Below, one piece after another: positions 1 through 6,742 of a stretch of 7,832 nt of DNA. The notes under the pieces are model-generated. The model had not been told where the DNA came from. It saw only the letters and a program-made list of their open reading frames with translations, and made no database searches. The stretch is from an uncultured Paraprevotella sp. (GTDB taxonomy: Bacteria; Bacteroidota; Bacteroidia; Bacteroidales; Bacteroidaceae). The stretch covers positions 1-7,832 of the forward strand of contig CAJUDC010000120.1 of the NCBI GenBank assembly GCA_910584955.1, given 5' to 3'. The translations under genes and the position numbers were made by a program. Within the stretch, counting starts at the first letter, position 1. Every line of letters begins with the position of its first letter.

Positions 1-728
1 TTATCACAAGGTGTAAAGTCGGGATTTATACGTTTCAGTAGTTCGATGGCTGGCTCGTCATTCGGGTCTTGCGGTATGAGTTTTCCGTGAATGGCAAGGT
101 CGAGGATTTTGCTCTTAATTTGTTTGATGATAGTTTGTAGATCTGCTTTTCCTTGTTCGATTTGGTCAATTAAAGCCAACCAACGTTCTGTCTCTTCTAT
201 GATATATTTCTGCTCCTCTAACGGGGGCAATGGAAGCATCATTTTTTCTAAATTATATTTAGGTAAGCCTTCTCTTCCACTTCCCGTAATCTTCATCGTC
301 TTCGCAAAGAACGAAGATAAAATAAATGTATGTAAGTATTCTGCCTTAATTAATATAGGACGTAAAATACAAACGTGCTGGCTAACATTTCCTTTATCAA
401 TCATTTCAGGAACAATTGCACAACGTCCTAACGAACCACCAGTTATATTCAATAGCAGGTCATTGGGCCGGACTTCGGTGCCAATCATTGATTTGTGTAC
501 CTCTTCTGAAATGTACTTTATATCATCAAGTACAATACCGGAATCATGTACATTTTGAGAACGGAAGAAGAGAATGCCATCCGGTGTGTAGTTACTTCCT
601 TTAGGAGTACTGCCTGAGCCAATCTTTGAACAAATATTTTCAACGGTTGTCCACACCCAATTGTCAGGAATCTCGAACGGTACGTTCTCATAATGGGGCG
701 TATGTATAGTAGACAAGGAAACAACACA
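1..728 (-). CDS. hsdS: Type I restriction-modification specificity subunit (HsdS), partial half-gene lacking a start
   Basis: HsdS is the DNA-recognition subunit of type I restriction-modification enzymes. Each of its two target-recognition domains (TRDs) reads half of a bipartite site, and helical spacers dock it to HsdM and HsdR. Reverse translation gives about 242 codons open to the left edge. The TRD begins with HYENVPFEIPDNWVW (about 695-651), followed by FFRSQNVHDSG and the typical LLLNITGGSLGRC and GSGREGLPKYNLEKM segments. The conserved spacer comes next: PLPPLEEQKYIIEETERW, then a coiled-coil-like helix, then DLAIHGKLIPQDPNDEPA, and the frame leaves the window in INPDFTPCD. In related Bacteroides proteins that last segment leads into a second HYENVPFEIP-type TRD start. 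No ATG lies upstream of the TRD: the frame is closed by TGA at 729-731 and only a TTG (714-716) is available. Composition is A/T-rich. The family call is secure. Whether this is a silent cassette, an expressed part or a relic is open. Confidence 0.85.
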
Positions 729-1073
729 TCAAAGCGACTTTCTATAACCTTGCTTGTTTCCCATTGCCACCGTCATGGTTACATTCATACATTTGCGGTT
801 ATACGTCTCTTTCTTTTCGTTCGGTCTGTGGCCATCCCAAGGTGAATTGGGAGTAGGACCATTGCCACCGGAAGAAATGGGAAAGGGTAGACCTCCGATG
901 AGTGCGTCAGCAAGGACAAGCAATGTATTCAGTTCGGATTCCAAATATTCCTTTGCGTCAGAAAGGAGGTTGTTCTCCCGTTTCAGTTGATAACGTTTTC
1001 CGTAACCCGCCGGAACATTTCGCTGGATAGCTTTAACTTGCCGCACAGCATCGTTGCAGTATAAGGATTCCGT
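729..1073 (-). pseudogene. Remnant resembling the C-terminus of a Bacteroides mobilization/relaxase protein
   Basis: The frame is open from the stop at 1074-1076 to TGA at 729-731, about 114 codons, with only a GTG (1044-1046) as a possible start. It begins in what looks like the middle of a helix (ESLYCNDAVRQVKAIQRN). It continues with a charged helical stretch (LKRENNLLSDAKEYLESEL), a short hydrophobic part (LLVLADALIGGLPFPI), a Gly/Pro/Asn linker (SSGGNGPTPNSPWDG) and a basic tail containing RKCM. A glycine-rich linker followed by a PW motif, charged residues and an R-[RK]-C motif is, as I remember it, the tail layout of many Bacteroides mobilization proteins. No catalytic relaxase motif is present, so the function is an inference from the tail alone. 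The missing N-terminal part and the abrupt junction to hsdS sequence suggest a truncated remnant. An alternative is a short genuine ORF of unknown function. Confidence 0.4.
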
Positions 1074-1076
1074 TTA

Positions 1077-1461
1077 TTCAAAAGTTACCCGATCGGGGTT
1101 ATCGGGGTGCGCATCGCAGGATGACGGGGCCTAGGTCACGATGATACGTTCTGCCCGCCACATGCTGAAAGGGTGAGCATGCCAATATAAACGGTACGGC
1201 TTTTTTACGACAGACGGACGGATGTGTCCGAAAAGATGCGTTTCTAAAGGGGGATCCCCTCTCTCAGGAGTTTACGGAAAACTGCTTTCACTCTTTCACG
1301 GGGAATGCAACCGGTTGTGAATCATTGTCTTATTTGTGAAAGTAAAGGTTCTGTCCCCTTCACATCCCTTTCACCGCCTTTTCACAGAACGGGGGAGGGA
1401 ATGGGCGGTGTCGGTTATGGGATTTTGCCCGAAAAATGTCGATATTCTTTGACGGGGCTGT
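1077..1461. other. Gene-free stretch between the accessory remnants and typA
   Basis: No convincing coding frame is seen on either strand. The stretch contains short palindromes (CCCGATCGGG at 1088-1097, GGGGATCCCC at 1250-1259), a tandem ATCGGGGT pair at 1092-1108 and a cluster of TTCAC/GTGAA motifs at 1286-1387. It probably holds the boundary between transferred DNA on the left and the conserved typA region on the right, but no attachment site or target duplication could be identified. Confidence 0.5.
1355..1387 (+). repeat. Three degenerate 11-bp tandem repeats with a TTCAC core
   Basis: Three consecutive 11-mers are visible: CCCCTTCACAT (1355-1365), CCCTTTCACCG (1366-1376) and CCTTTTCACAG (1377-1387). 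The CAC triplet recurs at an exact 11-base spacing. Two more TTTCAC copies lie at 1286-1291 and 1294-1299, and inverted GTGAA copies at 1317-1321 and 1336-1340. There is no coding frame here. The function is unknown; it may be a dispersed intergenic repeat family or a protein-binding array. Confidence 0.55.
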
Positions 1462-1495
1462 AAAAAAAGAGGACCTCTCGGGAGGTCCTTTTTCT
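1462..1495 (-). terminator. Rho-independent terminator of typA
   Basis: A perfect 8-bp stem (AGGACCTC at 1470-1477 with GAGGTCCT at 1482-1489) closes a TCGG loop. It is flanked by an A-run (1462-1468) and a T-run, so it can terminate in both directions. It lies just beyond the typA stop codon and would also block readthrough from the left into typA antisense. Confidence 0.9.
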
Positions 1496-1497
1496 AT

Positions 1498-3300
1498 TTA
1501 GTCGCGGTTGGCGCGTTTACGTTCCAAATGATCCAGAATGATTTTACGCATCCGCATGTTTTTGGGAGTTACCTCTACATATTCATCTTCTTTGATGTAT
1601 TCCAGTGCTTCTTCAAGCGAAAAGACGGTGGCCGGCACGATACGCGCTTTCTCGTCCGAGCCGGAGGCGCGCATGTTGGTCAACTGTTTGCTCTTGGTCA
1701 CGTTCACCACCAGGTCGTTGTCGTGCACATGCTCGCCCACTACCTGGCCGGCATATACCTGATCCTGCGGTTCGATAAAGAATTTACCGCGATCTTGCAG
1801 GTTGTTGATGGCATAGGCAAAAGCTGTTCCGCTCTCCAGCGAGATCATGGAACCGTTCGTACGCCGGGAGATTTCGCCCTTGAACGGCTGGTATTCCTTG
1901 AAGCGATGGGCCATGATGGCTTCGCCCTGGCTGGCTGTGAGCACGTTGGTGCGCAGACCTATGATGCCGCGCGAAGGGATGTTGAACTCGATGTTCACCC
2001 GTTCGCCCTGTGATTCCATGGAGGTCATTTCGCCCTTGCGGCGCGTCACCATGTCAATCATCTTGCTGGAGAATTCTTCGGGTACGTTGATGGTGAGTTC
2101 CTCGATCGGTTCGCATTTCTCGCCGTTGATCTCTTTGTAGATCACCTGTGGCTGCCCCACTTGCAGCTCGTATCCCTCGCGGCGCATGGTCTCAATGAGT
2201 ACGGACAGGTGCAGAACCCCGCGCCCCGATACGACCCAGCGGTCGGTGTAGCCTTCCTGAAAAGCGACGCGCAGCGCCAGGTTTTTCTCCAGCTCCTTTT
2301 GCAGACGGTCGTTGATGTGGCGGCTCGTGCAGTATTTCCCCTCTTTACCGAAGAAAGGAGAATCGTTGATGGTGAAGAGCATGCTCATGGTAGGCTCGTC
2401 GATGGATATCGGCGGCAGGGCTTCCGGGTTCTCGAAATCGCAGATGGTATCGCCGATTTCAAAATGTTCCAGTCCGATAAGAGCGCAGATGTCGCCCGAC
2501 GAAACTTCGGCGGCTTTTTGCCGGCCCATGCCCGTAAAGGTGTGCAGTTCCTTGATTTTTGTTTTCTCTTTGGAACCGTCGCGGTGACAGATGGTGATGT
2601 TCATCCCCTCTTTAAGGGTGCCTCTGTGTACGCGTCCCACAGCGATGCGGCCGGTGTAGTTCGAGTAGTCCAGCGAGGTGATGAGCATCTGCGGAGTGCC
2701 CTCCAGTTGTTCGGGGGCCGGAATATATTTCAGAATGGCGTCCAGCAGATAGAAAATATCCCCCGTAGGCTGGCTCCAGTCTGCGCCCATCCAGTTGTTT
2801 TTGGCCGAGCCGTAGATGACGGGAAAATCCAACTGCTCTTCTGTGGCGTCAAGGTCACACATCAGATCGAACACCATTTCGTAGACTTCTTCCGGGCGGC
2901 AGTTCGGTTTGTCAACCTTATTGATGACCACGACGGGTTTCAAGCCTATTTCCAATGCTTTCTGCAGCACGAAGCGGGTTTGCGGCATGGGACCTTCGAA
3001 GGCGTCTACCAGCAGCAGACAGCCGTCGGCCATGTTCAGTACGCGTTCTACCTCACCGCCGAAATCGGAGTGACCCGGCGTGTCGATGATATTGATTTTG
3101 GTGTCTTTATAGTTTATGGAAACGTTTTTGGAGAGGATGGTGATACCGCGTTCTCTTTCCAGTTCGTTGTTGTCCAGCATTAGTTCGCCGGTTTGCTGGT
3201 TCTCGCGGAACAGGTTTCCGGCCAGCAGCATTTTATCCACCAGTGTAGTCTTTCCGTGGTCTACGTGGGCGATAATTGCAATGTTTCTGATGTTTTGCAT
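1498..3300 (-). CDS. typA: Translational GTPase TypA/BipA
   Basis: TypA (BipA) is a ribosome-associated GTPase of the EF-G/LepA superfamily, linked in other bacteria to 50S subunit assembly, cold growth and stress. The 600-residue product has the usual family length. All GTPase motifs are present: G1 AHVDHGKT (11-18), G2 RGIT (51-54), G3 DTPGH (73-77), G4 NKVD (127-130) and G5 SAK (165-167). After the GTPase domain comes a beta-barrel domain (about 205-300), then the EF-G-like domains and the BipA-specific C-terminal part, which includes SRGIIGLRTNVLTASQGEA and SRRTNGSMIS and ends in a basic tail. The ATG at 3298-3300 puts the G1 motif at the family's normal position. The gene has its own promoter (-7 element at 3325-3332) and terminator (1470-1489), so it is probably monocistronic. 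No truncation or missing catalytic residue was seen. The long frames antisense to it are shadows. Confidence 0.98.
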   Translation of the reverse strand: MQNIRNIAIIAHVDHGKTTLVDKMLLAGNLFRENQQTGELMLDNNELERERGITILSKNVSINYKDTKINIIDTPGHSDFGGEVERVLNMADGCLLLVDAFEGPMPQTRFVLQKALEIGLKPVVVINKVDKPNCRPEEVYEMVFDLMCDLDATEEQLDFPVIYGSAKNNWMGADWSQPTGDIFYLLDAILKYIPAPEQLEGTPQMLITSLDYSNYTGRIAVGRVHRGTLKEGMNITICHRDGSKEKTKIKELHTFTGMGRQKAAEVSSGDICALIGLEHFEIGDTICDFENPEALPPISIDEPTMSMLFTINDSPFFGKEGKYCTSRHINDRLQKELEKNLALRVAFQEGYTDRWVVSGRGVLHLSVLIETMRREGYELQVGQPQVIYKEINGEKCEPIEELTINVPEEFSSKMIDMVTRRKGEMTSMESQGERVNIEFNIPSRGIIGLRTNVLTASQGEAIMAHRFKEYQPFKGEISRRTNGSMISLESGTAFAYAINNLQDRGKFFIEPQDQVYAGQVVGEHVHDNDLVVNVTKSKQLTNMRASGSDEKARIVPATVFSLEEALEYIKEDEYVEVTPKNMRMRKIILDHLERKRANRD

Positions 3301-3324
3301 ATTTTTACCTTAACAAATCGGGTG

Positions 3325-3332
3325 CAAAGTTA
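3325..3332 (-). promoter_or_regulatory. typA promoter, -7 element TAACTTTG
   Basis: Read on the minus strand, TAACTTTG matches the Bacteroidota -7 consensus TAnnTTTG exactly and lies 24 bases before the typA ATG. Expected transcription start is near 3318, giving a leader of roughly 18 bases. A TTTG -33 element at the usual 19-21 base spacing is not clear; TTTG copies occur at 12 and 25 bases. A 16-bp palindrome (3350-3365) sits just upstream. Confidence 0.65.
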
Positions 3333-3349
3333 TAACAAATAATTCAAAC

Positions 3350-3365
3350 TAAGTTTACAAACTTA
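3350..3365. promoter_or_regulatory. 16-bp palindrome upstream of the typA -7 element, possible operator
   Basis: TAAGTTT (3350-3356), a 2-base centre and AAACTTA (3359-3365) form a perfect dyad. It covers the -33 region and just upstream of it for the minus-strand typA promoter. There is no T-run that would make it a strong terminator for the membrane-protein gene ending at 3403. An operator role is inferred from position only. Confidence 0.3.
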
Positions 3366-3402
3366 TTAATAATGTGTGCGGGTGGCGCAGATTCGCATCC
3401 TG

Positions 3403-4143
3403 TCAGTTTTCGGGACCGGTCGGCGCAGGTGTTTCTTCCGGTTTGAGCATCCGATAGAGCACGGCCTGCATGAACAGTGTGATTACGATCGTGAAGTAGA
3501 TGCCTACACAGCAGCACAGCAGTCCGAGTATGTTGAGGAAGACGCTCGCAATCCCTAGCCACAGCAGTTCGCCGAAGTGGCCTTCTGTCATGCGGTATGA
3601 GCGGGCGAAAGTCTCGCCGAGCGGAAGTTCCGGGTGTTCCATGGCGATGAATGGTACGAACAGCCAGCGCACGCTCATGAAAATGCCCGGGAGGATGCAG
3701 CATAGCGTGCCTAGTAAGATGCAGAGACTGTGTACGATATAGATGCCCAGGAAGTGCAGGAAATGGCGTAGCGCATGGCGCAGCGACTGTAGCAGGCCGG
3801 GAGTCTGTTCGTTTACGGTGGTGACCAGCACGTGGCAGAGCGCTCCCCGCAGGTAGGTTTCCACCAGGCCGATGAGGAGCAACGCGAGGACACCTCCGAC
3901 TGTGAATTCCGCAAGTGCCATGGGACCGAGGTCGTCCAGTTCGGGTGTTTCTCCCGAGGCGGTCGCCTCGATGATTCGTTGATAGAGGTCGGAGCTGTTC
4001 ACCCAGATATTTGACATCGAGGGTAAAAAGTTCATGACGACAACAAGAATAAGAACGGGTGGGAAGTACAGTTTGGTGAGTTCCCAAGCTTGCCCTAGCA
4101 CATTGTTTACGGTGAGCGAGCGGTCGCAGGTAGAAGTTTCCAT
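3403..4143 (-). CDS. Multi-pass membrane protein of unknown function
   Basis: The protein is not recognised by name. From the ATG at 4141-4143 it has 246 residues and no signal peptide. Hydrophobic segments lie near residues 26-43, 83-108, 130-166 (long enough for two passes) and 192-232 (also two passes), so about six passes. Three short amphipathic helices each precede a hydrophobic segment: LTVNNVLGQAWELTK, TPGLLQSLRHALRH and LGETFARSYRMTEGHF. This layout resembles the loosely related DUF4013/DUF975/GPDPase-membrane-domain group, which suggests but does not prove membership. The C-terminus is a short Pro/Glu-rich tail. The frame is open back to 4254, but the promoter -7 element at 4224-4231 lies inside that extension, so translation must start downstream. 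The METS start (4143) is preferred; MFYY at 4168-4170 is the alternative. The neighbouring typA and DUF2752 genes run the same way, but own promoters argue against one operon. Confidence 0.75.
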   Translation of the reverse strand: METSTCDRSLTVNNVLGQAWELTKLYFPPVLILVVVMNFLPSMSNIWVNSSDLYQRIIEATASGETPELDDLGPMALAEFTVGGVLALLLIGLVETYLRGALCHVLVTTVNEQTPGLLQSLRHALRHFLHFLGIYIVHSLCILLGTLCCILPGIFMSVRWLFVPFIAMEHPELPLGETFARSYRMTEGHFGELLWLGIASVFLNILGLLCCCVGIYFTIVITLFMQAVLYRMLKPEETPAPTGPEN

Positions 4144-4223
4144 TTCGACAAGTAGTTTGTAGTAAAACATTGAGGCGGCAGGAATCTGTTCCTTCGCCGT
4201 GAAAATAATCGTTTTCCGAACAA

Positions 4224-4231
4224 CAAAGATA
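4224..4231 (-). promoter_or_regulatory. Promoter of the multi-pass membrane protein gene, -7 element TATCTTTG
   Basis: TATCTTTG on the minus strand is a perfect TAnnTTTG match. Transcription would start near 4217, leaving a leader of about 73 bases to the ATG at 4143 or about 46 to the ATG at 4170. No good TTTG is seen at the usual -33 spacing. The site decides the choice of start codon for the gene. Confidence 0.6.
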
Positions 4232-4416
4232 CGATTTTCGAAACAGACTGTCATTGTCAGGGCGGGAAAAAATGAATGGATACCGCGAAATTTCTCACGT
4301 CGAACCCGGGTGAGGCAATTTGTTGAGGCTCATGGGGCGAATGAATATTTCTGAAAAAAATTTCGTTATGGTGATTCGGCTTTTGTATGGTTTCGGATGG
4401 GGCCAGCCGTTGCCGG

Positions 4417-4800
4417 TCACCAATCGAATAAATTGCGCACAACACCCCATAACAGGGCCACCCCGCTCATCCATAGCAAGGCGCGGTGGGAATACAGTCG
4501 CCCGCCCGTCAGACGGGGATGCCGTTGGCAAAATTGCGGGAAGAGCGGTCGGAGAAAGCCCCATACGCCCCACGGCAGGATGGCGAGCAGGAAAGGATTC
4601 TGTGCGAGAGCCTCGGTCACTTGGCCTTGCAGCAGGCATACCGCCATTCGCTGACCGCCGCAAAACGGGCAACGCCAGCCGGTAAGCCGGTGCAGCGGAC
4701 AGGGTAGCATCCAGTCGGTGGGTACCGAAGCCAGCATCCATATCCCTGCAATGCCCGCCAGCAGGAGCAACAGCAAACCGTATTCTTTTCTATATGACAT
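4417..4800 (-). CDS. DUF2752 family small membrane protein
   Basis: The product has 127 residues. The diagnostic DUF2752 motif is present: CPLHRLTGWRCPFCGGQR at 34-51, with Cys34, Cys44 and Cys47 and the GG pair. A hydrophobic segment at about 8-26 precedes it; two more lie at about 68-87 and 106-123. The family is a small three-helix membrane protein common in Bacteroidota and other phyla. Its biochemical role is not established; the spaced cysteines could bind a metal or form disulfides. The ATG at 4798-4800 places the first hydrophobic helix right at the N-terminus. The longer frame to 4896 adds a polar stretch unlike the family and crosses a weak promoter-like site (TATCTTCA, 4840-4847). 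No terminator is evident between this gene and the next membrane-protein gene. Confidence 0.85.
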   Translation of the reverse strand: MSYRKEYGLLLLLLAGIAGIWMLASVPTDWMLPCPLHRLTGWRCPFCGGQRMAVCLLQGQVTEALAQNPFLLAILPWGVWGFLRPLFPQFCQRHPRLTGGRLYSHRALLWMSGVALLWGVVRNLFDW

Positions 4801-5086
4801 AAATATCGGGCGGGCTGCTTGTCCCGCTCTTTCATGCGGTGAAGATACATCGTTTTTTCGGAATAGCGGCTGATTGTGTCCGTTTTTCTTTGGCAAAGAC
4901 AGGATAACGGCTGAAAAGGGGGCTGTTCCGGCGGACAGTGGCGGATGCAGCGCGTTTGTCGGCTCGTTGGACGGATGCGGGGCGAGGCTGCCGGCTTTTT
5001 CCGTCGGTCGCGGGATCCGCTTCCGATGCTCCCGTTCTCGAAATGGATTTCGGGCGGATTGTTTCGTTCGCAGAATGGAAAAACAT
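4801..5086. other. Divergent intergenic region, no gene seen
   Basis: This lies between the minus-strand DUF2752 gene and the plus-strand glycosidase promoter. Frames up to about 190 codons exist here, but they overlap each other, have no family resemblance and look like chance readings of G+C-rich DNA. It holds a weak minus-strand -7-like TATCTTCA (4840-4847) and a short dyad CTTTG-G-CAAAG (4888-4898). Confidence 0.55.
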
Positions 5087-5094
5087 TATCTTTG
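5062..5094 (+). promoter_or_regulatory. Promoter of the glycoside hydrolase gene
   Basis: TATCTTTG (5087-5094) matches the Bacteroidota -7 consensus. TTTC at 5062-5065, one mismatch from TTTG, sits 21 bases upstream, within the usual spacing. Expected transcription start is near 5101, giving a leader of about 110 bases. The -7 element overlaps a perfect 12-bp palindrome, CTTTGCGCAAAG (5090-5101). Confidence 0.65.
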
Positions 5095-5212
5095 CGCAAA
5101 GAAAAACACGCAAGACGTGTGCGGTATATACGTCCCATTGGCCACTGAAAGTGCATAATGTCCGGCGGCATCGGACGGATACCTGTAAGGTCATGCAAAG
5201 ATTACGTTGCGT

Positions 5213-6742
5213 ATGAAATCGTTATTCATTGGATTGTGGGCTGCATTAATGCCGATACTGGCGGTGGCCCAACCGGAAGATGCCGTTCGTCCGAACTGGC
5301 AAAGTGAGATACCTCTCGTGGTTTATCCCGACAAGGATATGGTGCAATTGTATGAGCGGACGTGGGCCATTGCGGCTGATCGTGTGCGCAAAGGTCCTGA
5401 CGGATTGCCCGCCTCGCCCTATCTGGATGAGAATTGCTATGAGGATCAGATATGGATCTGGGATGCCTGCTTCATGGTAATGTTTTCCAAGTATGCGCCC
5501 GCCGCCTATCCCGGCAAGCAGACCTTGGATAATCTTTATCTGCCTATCCACGAGCAGGTGGTGAGTCCGCTCCGCATCCATTTCCGCGACAACCCGCCGT
5601 TGTTTGCATGGATCGAATACAACAACTACGTGTTCACGGGCGACCATGACCACGCAAAGTATGTGTTGGAGGATAAGCGATTCTTGCAGCGCCATTTCGA
5701 CTATTTCAATGAGGTCCCGCATGGCCATAAAAATAATGCTGTCAGCCCGAATCCGATAGCTAAGGAGACGGTGAAAGACGGCGAGAGAAACATAGTCGGA
5801 TATACGTGGACAGGCCGTGCGAGCGGTATGGACAATACCGTGCGGGGCCGCGATGCGGGAGGCGACGGAAGTATATTGTGGATCGATGCCATCAGCCAGC
5901 AGGCGCTTTCGGCCCTCTATATCAGCAGACTGAGCGAACGGCGCGGACTCAAAGCCGAGCAGAAGCACTGGCAGAAGGAATACGAAAAGTTGAAACGCTT
6001 GATTAACGAAAAGTATTGGGATGAGCGGGACGGCTTCTATTACGACATAGACAAGGAAACGGGGGCGCCCTGTCGTATCAAGACGCCGGCCTCGTTTTGG
6101 GCGATGCTGGCCGAGGTGCCCGACCGGAAACAGGCGGCTCGCATGGTGAAGTATCTCCGGCAGGCGGAATTCATGGGCGGCGAATACCCGTGGCCCACTT
6201 TGGCGAGAGACGATAAAGATTACAATGGCGAGACGGGCGATTATTGGCGGGGAGGCATCTGGTTGCCGATGGTGTATATGGGCACCAAGGCACTGGAGAA
6301 ATACGGCTACTACGAACTGGCCGACGAATTGGCGGAGAAGGTGGTACGCCAGCAACTGCGTACGTATCACAACGTCACGCCGCACACGATATGGGAGTGT
6401 TATAGTCCTTCGGCCGACAGACCCTCCACCGAGCACGGTCGGCAGGCTCGCCCGGATTTCTGCGGGTGGTCGGCCCTGGGCCCCCTCTCGCTCTTCATAG
6501 AAAATATACTGGGCTTCAGAGAAGTGGATGCCTTGCAGCGGAAAGTCGTGTGGAGCTTGAAAAAGAAGAACGGCACGCACGGTCTGCGACGCCTGCGTTT
6601 CGGGAACGTGACGACGGATATACTATACCGCGACACGGACAAACGGATCGAAGTGGAGAGCAACGAGCCGTACACGTTGGTGGTGAACGGGAAAAAGCAC
6701 AAAGTGAAGAGCGGTAAGTCTTTCATTAAGGTCGAACTGTAA
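5213..6742 (+). CDS. Secreted (alpha/alpha)6-barrel glycoside hydrolase, trehalase/GH63/MGH1-like
   Basis: The product has 509 residues. A signal peptide (MKSLFIGLWAALMPILAVAQ) with likely cleavage after AVA, and no lipobox cysteine, points to periplasm or export. The body resembles the six-hairpin barrel of the trehalase-like/GH63 clan (MGH1-like domain). Recognisable segments are DQIWIWDACF (78-87), GRASGMDNT (201-209), DAISQQALSALY (225-236), YWRGGIWLPMVY (344-355), IWECYSPS (393-400) and GWSALGP (418-424). By analogy with GH63, Asp207 in SGMDN is the likely general acid and Glu395 in WECY (or Glu407) the general base. A small beta-type C-terminal region (about 463-509) follows. The substrate cannot be named; an alpha-linked disaccharide or glycan end is most plausible. 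The ATG at 5213 is chosen because it starts directly at a signal peptide; a TTG two codons earlier is less likely. No SusC/SusD or other carbohydrate genes are adjacent, so it stands alone. Confidence 0.82.
   Translation: MKSLFIGLWAALMPILAVAQPEDAVRPNWQSEIPLVVYPDKDMVQLYERTWAIAADRVRKGPDGLPASPYLDENCYEDQIWIWDACFMVMFSKYAPAAYPGKQTLDNLYLPIHEQVVSPLRIHFRDNPPLFAWIEYNNYVFTGDHDHAKYVLEDKRFLQRHFDYFNEVPHGHKNNAVSPNPIAKETVKDGERNIVGYTWTGRASGMDNTVRGRDAGGDGSILWIDAISQQALSALYISRLSERRGLKAEQKHWQKEYEKLKRLINEKYWDERDGFYYDIDKETGAPCRIKTPASFWAMLAEVPDRKQAARMVKYLRQAEFMGGEYPWPTLARDDKDYNGETGDYWRGGIWLPMVYMGTKALEKYGYYELADELAEKVVRQQLRTYHNVTPHTIWECYSPSADRPSTEHGRQARPDFCGWSALGPLSLFIENILGFREVDALQRKVVWSLKKKNGTHGLRRLRFGNVTTDILYRDTDKRIEVESNEPYTLVVNGKKHKVKSGKSFIKVEL

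Noticed and set aside
91..558. Plus-strand 155-codon frame
   Set aside because: It is antisense to the clear HsdS reading frame and shows no family features.
2161..3183. Plus-strand 340-codon frame opposite typA
   Set aside because: It lies wholly inside the conserved typA coding sequence; the open frame is a by-product of G+C-rich codon bias.
3344..4087. Minus-strand 247-codon frame overlapping the membrane-protein gene
   Set aside because: It is rich in Arg, His and Pro and typical of an out-of-frame reading; the alternative frame has proper membrane helices.
4295..5198. Several overlapping minus- and plus-strand frames around the DUF2752 gene and its upstream region
   Set aside because: They overlap the DUF2752 motif frame or one another, lack family resemblance and are rich in Arg, Pro and Cys as expected of chance frames.
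5246..6580. Minus-strand 444-codon frame opposite the glycosidase
   Set aside because: The plus-strand gene has a signal peptide and recognisable barrel motifs; the antisense frame has no domain-like content and no promoter.
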